NCBI GenBank assembly: GCA_032433765.1
Contig: JAVIAB010000092.1
Location: 105,437,779-105,501,778, forward strand
Direction of reading: 5' to 3'
Source of the DNA: Megaustenia siamemsis
Taxonomy: Eukaryota > Mollusca > Gastropoda > Stylommatophora > Ariophantidae
Length of the DNA stretch: 64,000 nt
Position numbers and translations under genes: made by a program. Shown one piece after another: positions 55,445 to 64,000 of this stretch (position 1 is its first letter; each line of letters begins with the position of its first letter). The notes under the pieces were generated by a model. That model saw only the letters and a list, made by a program, of their open reading frames with translations. It was not told the DNA's origin and made no database searches.

Positions 55445-56275
55445 GATTCGCAGATCCTTGCCATCAATGTTTAATTTCTGTCACTGGTAAACAATCACCT
55501 ATATGATATAAACAGCCTTTGGCTATATGTCACACGATGTAAACTACTAGACTCATAAAGATATCGGTAAGCGACAGACACAACAGTTAAAGTTACTTCC
55601 TGCTATAGACAGTTCAAAATTTGTTGCCCAACCTCAAGATCAATTTTCTCGCATACTTTTGGTGTATAACTATGAAATGTTGCATGCAGTCTTTTATTTC
55701 ACAGAACCTTAATACAATATATTTTGACGATTAATAAAATGATATAGTATAGGATTTTGCTGATATAGCTTATTTAAAAAAAAACACAAGACGCTTTAAG
55801 GACAGATAATGAAAGGTTTTACAGTCAATCCCCTTCCCTGGTCAATAACGGGCACATTTTCAAATTTTAATCCAAAAGACAAATAAGTAAAGTCTCAAAG
55901 TGCACGTGACACTCAAGGCCGAAGATAGGGAATGGCCTTACCATCAAATAGCTAATTAATCACGTTCATTTGGCGTTAATACTCATTGTAAAGGCATTGT
56001 ATAGGAAAAACATATTTTATTTTTTTCTGAAGGGCTAAAATAATGAATTATCTCAATGTTCTAAATGATAATGAATTTAAAGCGTAAAGTCATCACTATT
56101 TTTAAAAATATAACTATAATACTGTACATACAATTCAGCAAGGAATCTAAGAGAGGTCATTATACTAAAACATCCAATAACCAGAGAAGAGAACACAGCT
56201 CACGCTGGGTGTTGACAGGAAATATTTTATCCAGTGGATAAGACATGACTTTGAAAAACCGGCCAGTCAAGGAAG
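55445..56275. other. unassigned stretch
   Basis: AT-rich sequence without recognised features. Confidence 0.4.
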
Positions 56276-56279
56276 AAAA

Positions 56280-57320
56280 AAAAAGGAAGTGGATGATTTT
56301 GACAAAGAATTAGACGTGAGGTTTTGGAAATGTTACATCCAAAATGACTTGTTACTCTCAGCAAATTAAAAGTTAAGTTACAATCGGAGTGCAATATTCA
56401 ACTTTCAAAAACGACTCTGTGGAAAGTTGTAAGAAGTGCTGGTTACACTTTTCGAAAATCTGCAGGTGGCAGGAACATTGAAGAGCCAGGGTTGACTGCT
56501 TCCCGGTGTAAATATATGAGGTAGTTCTGAGAAAGAAGGATGGAAGACTGCGGCGTCGTATAATTTGATGAAACGTGGGTTAATGTTCTTTATAAAACTT
56601 GTATCTTCAAGAAAGAACGACAACCACTTAACAGAGACAGGAAAATAAAATTACCTAACATCAAAGTATAGCGCATTATAAAAGCAATTGTCGGCAGCAG
56701 AGAGAATGTACTTGTAAATCTTAGCAGAGGGTTTTATCAAGCAAAGCATACAGACGGTAGGGAGTACCACTCTGAAATGAATGGACACATTTTCAGGGAT
56801 TGGATAGAGAACACTGTCCTGACCGTCATTCTGGTATTGGACAATGCAACCTATCATAATGTTGTAGAGCGGCAAGACAAAAATTCCAACTTCATCAAAC
56901 ATAAAAGATCAAATCAAGACGTGGCTTGTAAAGGAAAATTCCCCCCTTTCACCAGAATCAGTTAAAATCAGAGTTGTTGCAGCTTGTAAAACAAAGGAAA
57001 ACGCCGAAGATGTTTTCGATTACCAAATAATTACGGAGCATGGCGACACTTCTCTTCGGCTCCCACCAATTGCATCATAATCCACTAGAGCTTGTGTGGG
57101 CCAAAGTCAAGGGGCAAGTGAAAGCACTAAGCATCAACTTAAAAATATGCGATGCTAAATACATGGTACGCAATGTCTTCTTTACAGACATACATTGAGA
57201 CCTGATAGAAATGTGCAAAGCACGTGCTCCAGGAAGCAGAAGAGCACTAACAGAGAGATGGTTTGCATTTTCTCCACCCGGTAACAGTTGTGAGCCTACT
57301 ATATACGTCAGATTCTGAAT
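56280..57320 (+). pseudogene. DDE transposase fossil related to 51349-52356
   Basis: Pieces in shifting frames keep the order of the family: TTLWKVVRSAGYTFRKSAGG (about 56410-56470), FDETWVN with the first Asp near 56568, EYHSEMNGHIFRDWIENTVL (56764-56820), LVLDNATYHNVVERQDK (second Asp near 56840), and HNPLELVWAKVKGQVKA near 57080-57120 (Glu). Many stops and frameshifts. It is in opposite orientation to copies 1 and 2 and clearly older. TIRs are not recognisable. Confidence 0.82.
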
Positions 57321-57464
57321 GACGTAGACTACCGACAAATCTCTTCCGAAGAAACCTCAACCTATTGCACAAATTCCCCTGATGGAAAAAAAAAAAAATT
57401 CGCGCATTTCCATATTAGTGGCAAACATTCTTGGAAGTGTTTAGAGAAGAAGTACTGAATGAAC

Positions 57465-57718
57465 GAGGGAGCCGCGATAGCTCAGTGGTTAGTGAACTGG
57501 ACTACAATGGACAAGAAGTAAGGTTCATCCAAAACGACGGCTTCCGGTTCCGGATGGGTACCGGATTTTTTTCTGGGAAAGTACAGCGTCACGGGCGTAA
57601 TACCGACCACATTACCCCAAAAATCATGTGCCGAAGGTCTGTAAAAATATGTGGTCACTAACACCATATTCCCTATACGCCACTTGGCGTGATGGGGACA
57701 TTTTACTTTCTTTTTTTT
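57465..57718 (+). mobile_element. SINE family 1, with 11-bp target duplication
   Basis: GGGAGCCGCGATAGCTCAGTGG is intact; the B box is damaged (GGTTCATCC) and about 20 bp after it are lost. ACTGAATGAAC flanks it at 57454-57464 and 57719-57729. Confidence 0.93.
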
Positions 57719-57729
57719 ACTGAATGAAC

Positions 57730-58000
57730 CACCTACTTTGTTCTGACAAGGTAAAATCTTATGTGATAAATAGCAATTACTCCCTTCTCAATGCAGCGTG
57801 GTTACGCCTTCCAATTGCCAATCAATATTGTAATGTGTGATGTGTAATACTATAAAATCTAAAGTTTCTTACACACTGTTTTAGTACACAATTTATATAA
57901 GAAATACTCATATTTGCAAAATACACTTTGCCTTTAACTATCATTTACAAATTCTCAAGGTCCAGAAAAATCTAAGACGGCTTCCACAAATTTACGACTT
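57730..58000. other. unassigned stretch
   Basis: No similarity recognised. Confidence 0.4.
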
Positions 58001-58009
58001 TATGCTAAA

Positions 58010-58622
58010 ATAAGAACAGCAAATCAATTTGGAGTGTTTCAACAAATAAAATATTATGTCAGACAAGGTTATGTTCTGTCAGTTGGCTTATTTAATATAT
58101 ATAGTGGGATTATTTTAAGATCCATAAGGGCCGTACCCGGAATAACAATTGGAGGTCATAGTATAAATAATCTAAGGTATGTTGATGATATAGTCTTAAT
58201 CGCTAAGAGTGAAAATGAGTTACCAAAAAATGTTAGACCTTATAAGTGAAGTAATAGCAAAAAGACAGAAGTAATGGTAGCAGCAAAGAAAACGACATCG
58301 CCGCAATGCACAATAAAGACAAGTGGAGCAATATTAAAACAAGAAAATGAATTTGAATATCTGGGAACAATGTTAACCTCAGATGGTAGATGTACAACAG
58401 AGATGATATGCAGAATGACTCAGGCAAAAGCAGCTTTCCAAAAAATGAGGCAGGTACTGTGCTATCCATTTTTGACAATAAAAACAAGAAAACGAGTTCT
58501 TAAATGTTATTTAGAACCAGTATTAACATGTGGATGTGAATCGTGGACAATAGGACTACAGACAAGAAAATCACTGAAGGCTGTAGAAATGTGGTTTTGC
58601 AGAAGAATATTGAGATCACTTC
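58010..58622 (+). pseudogene. LINE family A with YVDD palm, truncated at both ends
   Basis: It encodes RQGYVLSVGLFNIYSGIILR, then NNLRYVDDIVLIAKSENELP (YVDD in place of YADD), a frameshift, and an open 133-codon stretch (58274-58675) with YLGTMLTSDGRCTTEMICRM, RKRVLKCYLEPVLTCGCESW and MWFCRRILR. It breaks into an inverted family C-like fragment at about 58622. This is the only family A copy here with palm sequence. Confidence 0.88.
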
Positions 58623-58624
58623 AG

Positions 58625-58920
58625 TCTTGGTCTACCCCGTCTGCCCTATACCTCCCCTTCCAACATGATTTTTAAAATGGTGTTATGTCTCTTCACATGA
58701 ACAAGCATTTTTTTTTTACAATTGTGTTAAATTTCTTCTAAATTTGTTGTAAAAGTTTTTCATTTTCAGCTGATTCAGAATTACTTGTTCGTCTTAATTT
58801 CTTTCCACCCACATCTCATTTTCCTGTAGATATGTATATCAAAAGCTTCAATTTTCACCTTTGTTTTCTTATCTAATACCCATGCTTCTGTCCTTATAAC
58901 TCAAAGATACCATGCTGAAA
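58625..58920 (-). pseudogene. LINE family C-like fragment
   Basis: Read on the minus strand in shifting frames: DKKTKVKIEAF, IYRKMRCGWKEIKTN, VILNQLKMKNFYNKFRRNLT. It corresponds to the MWIYRRIG..LKQLKIKRELL part of family C but is well diverged. Confidence 0.65.
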
Positions 58921-59057
58921 TAGGGTGTGTTCGGCCGAAATGCGCAAATACCCCAGCTCTACTACTGCAAAACCACACATCGCGAATATACGCCCAGTTA
59001 GCGGACTTTTGAAGGCGAATGACAGATGTGTATTTCTTTAGTCGTCCGGTCAACGCA

Positions 59058-59278
59058 GACAAGAGCTCGAACTATAAAGAACGAGAGGTTATGTTCTATC
59101 TCGATCGATGGTTTCCAGACTCACCAAACCTTAAGTGAATACCCAATTTTCTGGGAAAGAAATACGACACTGGCGCTATACCGACCACATTAGCCACAAA
59201 ATAAGGGTGCTGAAGGTTTATACAAAATATGAGTAATGACACCATGTTCTTTATACGCTAACACGTGATGTGACAGGT
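59058..59278 (+). mobile_element. SINE family 1, old diverged copy
   Basis: CAAGAGCTCGAACTATAAAGAACGAGAGG is followed by a damaged B box and the recognisable core GCGCTATACCGACCACATTAGCC, then GGGTGCTGAAGG and CACCATGTTCTTTATACGC. The head up to the A box is not preserved. Confidence 0.72.
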
Positions 59279-59284
59279 GATGTA

Positions 59285-59660
59285 TTGATCAGACGACGAC
59301 AACGACGACGACGATGATGATGATGATGATGATAAACAATATAGATATATTCAGGAACGATGTAATGATAACGAAATGTATAATGATAAAGCAGATGAAT
59401 GATATCAACCTTATGGTGATGGGTGGATGCTGTAATGGCGATGAAGAATGACGTATTGATGATCTGATGACTATGAATGTTTTAAAATATGATAAATTAT
59501 GTAATTATGAGATGACGTTGGTGAACGTTGTAATAATGATAATGAGGGATGTAATGATGATGTTAACGATGTGAAAGGTATGATGATAATTAAGAATGAT
59601 GGTATAACAATGATAAATTAAGTAATGGTAATGAATTTAAAGTAACGATGATGATAACGT
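59285..59660. repeat. degenerate (GAT)n/(GAC)n-rich region
   Basis: Starts with GACGACGACAACGACGACGACGATGATGATG and continues as irregular ATGATAATGATG sequence. Confidence 0.8.
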
Positions 59661-59664
59661 TTAT

Positions 59665-60220
59665 GGACAAAGAAAAATATTTCTATAGAATAAAAAAAAA
59701 AACATACACAGGCAACATCGACCTTAGCGTCCATTTAAACAACTTAAACAGGACCAAAACAATTTTTTTAAATATATATTTATTTACTTTTGCTCAATTA
59801 TTTTAATGCTCTAAATCACTCCTGATTGTGGGTAGATATTGATCAATGAGAACAAGATTACAGTTACGAGTACAGACGAGAAATGGTTGTACGTGTAAGT
59901 ATTGTAATCATTCACAAATATTCAAAGTACACAGATAAAGATCCTAATGTGACCCGGATATAAATGTTTTCGTCTGGAGCTACATGACCTCACAGAAGGT
60001 AGAAAAAGGATATGATTTAGAGTTTTACTTTCATCTGCTTAAATCCGCGTTTAGAATGACGCAAAATGGTGGTAGATGTGATGTAATGTCGAGAACAGAA
60101 ATCTGAGGTATATTTTGCTCTTTTCATTCAAATATATCCGACTTCTGCAGATCATTATTTGTGCATCGGGTTGTCTTCCATCTTTACCAACTTGGGCTAA
60201 ATTGATTAGTCTGTTTACGG
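59665..60220. other. unassigned stretch
   Basis: No feature recognised. Confidence 0.4.
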
Positions 60221-60224
60221 GTTC

Positions 60225-60680
60225 TCAAATGTTATGTTAGAACCAGTCTTAAAATATGGATATATATTTTAAGCATAACGAGAAGGACGGATTCTTCCAA
60301 CTAACAAGGAGGGATCAAGTCACCATACTTCGCCTACGCACTGGTCACAATAGAATGAGAATCCATATGTTCACCAAATTCAAAATAGGTACTACCAGCC
60401 AATGCCACTGTATACTGGACAACATGACAACAAAACATGTTCTACAGGATTGCCCCCAGTACACAGACCTGAGAAGAGCAATGTGGTCCACGCCCACCTC
60501 CCTGGAAGACAAACTATATGGGGCAATCGAATCACTCAAACTGACAGCTGACTTCATAAGAGAGTCTGGAATCCTACGCTGATTGAGACTTGACCGCAGA
60601 GAGAGAGAGAGAGAGAGAGAATATGGATGTGAATCATAGAAAATATGACTACAGACAAGAAAATCACTGAATATGTCACT
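60225..60680 (+). pseudogene. LINE family A fragment, split by a younger LINE
   Basis: AAATGTTATGTTAGAACCAGTCTTAAAATATGGAT (60228-60261) is continued by ATATGGATGTGAATCATAG..CTACAGACAAGAAAATCACTG (60620-60672). Joined across the insert this is the KCY.EPVL.YGCES...LQTRKSL segment of family A, with stops. Confidence 0.8.
60262..60619 (+). mobile_element. 3' end of an RNase H-type LINE (family F), 9-bp duplication, (GA)n tail
   Basis: An open frame of about 108 codons (60256-60582) reads LTRRDQVTILRLRTGHNRMR, KFKIGTTSQCHC, TTKHVLQDCPQYTDLRRAMW and ESLKLTADFIRESGILR. The C.C..H..DCP pattern is the segment that follows RNase H in I-type LINEs. AATATGGAT flanks it at 60253-60261 and 60620-60628, and the insert ends in (GA)n. 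It landed inside an older LINE A. Confidence 0.85.
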
Positions 60681-60684
60681 GGAT

Positions 60685-60969
60685 CATGGAGAAAATTTTT
60701 GATCAAAGTTTTGGTTCGCTGATCCTGACGGAAACGGCCAGCTATGAGTAGCCGACCTGTTTCAACCCAGGGACTTTGGACCGTGCAATAATTAAATAAG
60801 AAACTCTGAACGCAGAATGAATCACACAAATCTGAATCAAGGCGATAATTTACAAACAGCAATGCTGCTAATGTCTGGGGTTTACGAGAAGAAAATAAAA
60901 GAGGAAAATAAGCCACGAGAAATAGCAGGTTGACGACCGCTAAAAGTATTTTTTTCTTTTCCATCTTCT
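60685..60969. other. unassigned stretch
   Basis: No feature recognised; the 136-codon minus-strand frame at 60554-60964 crosses the (GA)n and has no family resemblance. Confidence 0.4.
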
Positions 60970-60981
60970 CAAACCAGTAAG

Positions 60982-61237
60982 TAAAAGAAAAGTAAAGAGC
61001 CCTGTCACGCCAAGTGGCGTACAGGAAATATAGTATTAGTTAACATAATTTTTGCAGACTTTCGGCACGTGATTTTTTGGGGTAATGTGGTCGGTATTAC
61101 GCCCGTTCCGCTTAATTTTCCTAGAAAAAATCTGCCCATTTCAGGTTGAGTGAACCCGGAAGCCGTCAATCAGGATCGAACCCGATCTCTAGTTCTTTGT
61201 ATTTTAGTTCACTAACAACTGAGCTATCGCGGCTCCC
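60982..61237 (-). mobile_element. SINE family 1, full-length, with 12-bp target duplication
   Basis: The minus strand has GGGGAGCCGCGATAGCTCAG, GGTTCGATCCT and the core, and ends GGGCTCTTTACTTTTC. CAAACCAGTAAG flanks it at 60970-60981 and 61238-61249. Confidence 0.94.
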
Positions 61238-61249
61238 CAAACCAGTAAG

Positions 61250-62200
61250 ACAGTCATGTGGGGTAGTGTCTTGTAGCAATACAATCTCTCAGTTTTATTT
61301 CGTTTATGACAATCCTTCACGGGTATCGGGTAAACCTGGATCAACACTGTGTATCATCGACAATTTTTAAAAATCCAGTCGCTGTCCTCGTGTCTCACTG
61401 AACAAGGAGCTCTGTTTGAGAGCACGAGATCGGTCCTACCTCGTGTTGTCTATTGTTCTCGATGTTTTCTGTTGCTATTTGTCTGTGGATTTAATTCGAG
61501 TCTTCTAAACGTTCCTATCACCCCTCCCCCCCCCCCCACTTATCTTATTTGTTGACGTAGAGTGGGTTGCCGGCGTCTGAGACAGGACAAGTATGTGGGC
61601 TACCAGCGCACTGAACAAGACAAATGTTGCTCCTCCTAACCTACAATGATGCAATATTATTAATTTTTTCTTATTTCCTTTAAAAAATGTGCCTCTTTCA
61701 AGTGTCAACCTACGATCTACTTGCTCCCTTTCCCACCTAATATACCAACACACAATAAGTATGACTCGGCGCCCCGATGATAAATAGTGGGTTCTATAAT
61801 TCTATTAAGAAAGTTGTGTTGGCGACTTTCATTCTTTATGATCCTTCATACCTGCTGTCACATACACGTTTCGACAACTGTTGGGACCCTACTGATGCCT
61901 ACTCTCTCGTTCTGATCTTTATAATGCCTAATCTTAAAATCAGCCATTTCATACGGAAACTTAATTCTTTGATCTTAATCTCATAACTTATTTAACTCTC
62001 ACATTTGTACCACAACTGAACTATTTGAACTCTTTGATAAATAGCCAACCAGAAACAATTTCCTAAAACTCCTCATAATTTTAAAATTACGATAAACTCT
62101 CCATGACCATTTAATTCAAAACTATTTTGTTCCAATGAGGCACTTTACAGGCGGCGGCTGATTACGTCAAGACAAGACAGTTCTTTCATGTACATTGTAC
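61250..62200. other. unassigned 0.95-kb stretch
   Basis: No repeat or gene recognised, apart from a poly-C run at about 61527-61537. Confidence 0.4.
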
Positions 62201-62653
62201 TATAGCTCGTTTCAAATCACGTGCCCAACTTCAAAACGCTATTACTCAGTAACCGATTGTTAAAAACTGTTGAAATTGTCCAAATGTTATTAGAATGCAA
62301 AAGACCCTTTAAATGTATATTTAACAAATATCTTGCAGCTGCAGTTTTCTTAAAGCGGCGAATTTCTTTGATGTTTTTCAAAATTGTAAATTGTGAACCC
62401 CTAAATAATAGAAATTACCGTAGTTGCTGGTCTATGATTAATTTTCACTAGGTAAAGGCGTGGCCGTAATGGGGAAATAACTGGATAAGACAAAACACCA
62501 GTAGAATTATTGTCTTCTAAGTTCGAGGACGGACGTTAATATCAAGGTATACCTGTATGTCCAATTTGCATAGTTGTGTGGTCCTGATAAGGACCGTTTG
62601 TTGAACTAATTTAATGTAATATAGGGGCCACCATTGTGGGGGGCTATATACTT

Positions 62654-63431
62654 TCATTCTGAATCAGACGAGTCTAAAAGATTAATAACTGTTTGGGGTT
62701 GAACATTCCAAAAACCATCATTTTTCCAATATTCCTCTTCCTGTTTTAAGACGTGGTCTTCACATTCAGCCCAATAATCTTTGTCTATATTTAATAAAGC
62801 GAGATTAGCAAGAGTCTTTACATCGCATATTTTGAATGTTGTATTTTCATCTGCCACTTGTCCTTTTAATTTTGCCTAGATTAGTTCTATTGGATTTAAA
62901 TGAGCATGGTAAGGTGGCAGCCTCAAACTTATATGACCATGCTCTTGGATAATCTTATCTATTTGAAAAATCTTTGTCCTTTGTTTTTGCTTTACTAGAG
63001 ATAGTAATTCAGGTTTTAAGTACATGTTATTAAATTGTATGTGCTCCTTTGTGAACCATATCTTAATAGCATCTTTTGTACTGGATGACGTCGGGACTTT
63101 ATCTTCAAGTGCAACAATGTTGTGGTACGCTGCATTGTCCATTATTAGGCAAGATGGTCGATCTAGTGATGGGAGAACATAATTTTCAATCCAATGTCTA
63201 AATATGTGACCATTCATCTCAGAGTGATAATCCCGATTGTCTATGGATTTTGAAAGAAAAATGAGCTCTGCATTCTGTATTAGTCCATGTTGTCGACTAC
63301 CTGCATGAGCAATTATCAAGCGCTGTCTGCTAGGTATTAATCTCTTAATCTTTCCATCTGATGACTGCCATTCCCTTTGGTTAGTGTGGTGAGCATTGAT
63401 CCATGTTTCATCCAAGTACACAATATCATAA
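62654..63431 (-). pseudogene. DDE transposase, copy 2, triad intact but interrupted
   Basis: Minus-strand frames 62876-63421 and 62654-62857 together match residues ~100-335 of copy 1. All three catalytic residues are present: YLDETW, IMDNAAYHN and LNPIEL. The Trp after PIELI has become a stop (TGG to TAG, 62876-62878). A 6-bp in-frame deletion removes two residues after IPS. The N-terminal part continues at 63694 beyond the SINE 2 insertion and is split again at 63749. Confidence 0.85.
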
Positions 63432-63686
63432 GGAATAATAGAACAAAGAAGTATGTGTTAGCACTCGGAAAAATTGACAGACAAACAACAATAGAAAAAA
63501 ACGAAGAACAATATATGGTCCGAAGTGGGATCGAACCCGTACTCAGTGGCACCGCGCCTTGCCACGAGAAGCCGAACGCTTGGCACACTGCCACGCAGCC
63601 AACTAAAAAATTGGCTATTGCAGCAATGTCTTGCACGAAAGGCGTTCTCAATGACTATAGCATAGGGTAACGATCACAGACCGGAA
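63432..63686 (-). mobile_element. SINE family 2 (tRNA-like block internal), copy 2
   Basis: Inserted in the transposase: copy 1 shows the uninterrupted sequence ACACAATATCATAACCTTGC. ATCATAA is present at 63425-63431 and 63687-63693. The minus strand has a tRNA-like block with GTTGGCTGCGTGGCAGTG and the B box GAGTACGGGTTCGATCCC. Homologous to 17398-17643 end to end. Confidence 0.85.
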
Positions 63687-63748
63687 ATCATAACCTTGCT
63701 TGCACACCTCTTTTACTTCACGTAAGTACTTGCTTCTCATGACTACTA

Positions 63749-64000
63749 TAGGGTGTTTATAAAGTCTCACTACACTTGGTATCTAGGTCAATTTGAAAAA
63801 AATGTTTATGACGTCATCACAATATGTGCTCAATGGTAAGTTCACTTGTTGCGACAGTTTTCTTAATGACTTGTCTGGACTTTTAAGGATTCTGTCTTGG
63901 ATATCTAAACATATTTCATCATTCACAGCAGGCCTACCAGATCGTGGAGCATCTTCCACATTTCCAGTAGCAATAAACTTATTCAACAAATTTCATTGAC
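63749..64000. mobile_element. 342-bp-type TIR element, copy 2, cut by window end
   Basis: The first 252 bp match 14679-14930 with one difference (GACTTG for GGCTTG). Inserted at a TA within CTACTATATGTGG of the transposase, as copy 1 of the DDE transposon shows. The minus strand again encodes the helix-turn-helix fragment DAPRSGRPAVNDEI. Confidence 0.92.

Larger units (their letters stand above)
62203..64000 (-). mobile_element. DDE transposon, copy 2, with two nested insertions, cut by window end
   Basis: The left TIR starts after TA at 62201-62202 (TAGCTCGTTTCAAATCAC). It is collinear with copy 1 but lacks the LINE D and SINE 3 insertions. It carries instead SINE 2 (63432-63686) and the 342-bp TIR element (from 63749). 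The right end lies beyond the window. Confidence 0.88.

Noticed and set aside
53505..57340. A single transposon running from the solo TIR to the old DDE transposase
   Set aside because: In copies 1 and 2 the left TIR lies downstream of a minus-strand transposase; here the transposase is on the plus strand and LINEs C and B lie between, so the pieces do not form one element.
60554..60964. 136-codon minus-strand frame with hydrophobic stretch
   Set aside because: It runs across (GA)n and LINE tail sequence and has no family resemblance.

Overview
The window is AT-rich, gene-poor animal nuclear DNA. Nothing is bacterial or organellar. There are no long host open reading frames, many microsatellites and minisatellites, tRNA-derived SINEs, many 5'-truncated non-LTR retrotransposons (LINEs), and DNA transposons of the Tc1/mariner, P-element and foldback-like kinds. 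The mixture suggests an invertebrate metazoan. One SINE core (50837-51113) resembles cores I remember from mollusc and other spiralian SINEs, but I cannot name the species. I found no convincing intact host gene. The longest meaningful frame, 335 codons at 51349-52356 on the minus strand, is a transposase that has lost one catalytic aspartate.

Layout. 1-4560: a near-perfect palindrome of at least 1.9 kb per arm, whose arms hold 136-bp tandem repeats, followed by 220-bp tandem repeats; it looks like a foldback element. 4560-6450: promoter-like CCAAT/TATA sequence, a 33-bp minisatellite, and the C-terminal end of a family B DNA polymerase of the mobile-element/viral kind with polyadenylation signals. 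6450-9710: LINE fossils, a mariner (DD34D) pseudogene and two SINEs. 10.8-13.9 kb: a 31-bp minisatellite of about 99 units ending inside a SINE. 14.7-15.0 kb: a 342-bp TIR element of Tc1/mariner type. 15.9-38.99 kb: mainly truncated LINEs of several families (called A to G here), mixed with simple repeats and minisatellites (63, 68, 153 and 54 bp). 39.2-41.0 kb: 25 almost identical 73-bp units. 41.1-47.5 kb: more LINEs and minisatellites. 47.7-50.1 kb: a P-element (THAP9-like) transposase fossil, tandemly duplicated and carrying a SINE. 50.2-52.7 kb and 62.2-64.0 kb: two copies of a TA-inserting DDE transposon with an unusually long D-to-E spacing, each with nested insertions. 53.5-61.2 kb: LINEs, a third and more decayed DDE transposase, and SINEs.

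The elements do not form a pathway; they are layered by insertion. Several insertions can be read exactly from target-site duplications, and two can be checked against an empty site in the sister transposon copy. LINE families A, B and C end in (GAT)n tails and family D in (GAA)n. SINE family 1 has 11 recognisable copies, five of them with duplications of 11-13 bp. The material most worth following up is the foldback-like palindrome, the long-spacing DDE element with its matching occupied and empty sites, and the small TIR element that keeps only the DNA-binding part of a transposase.
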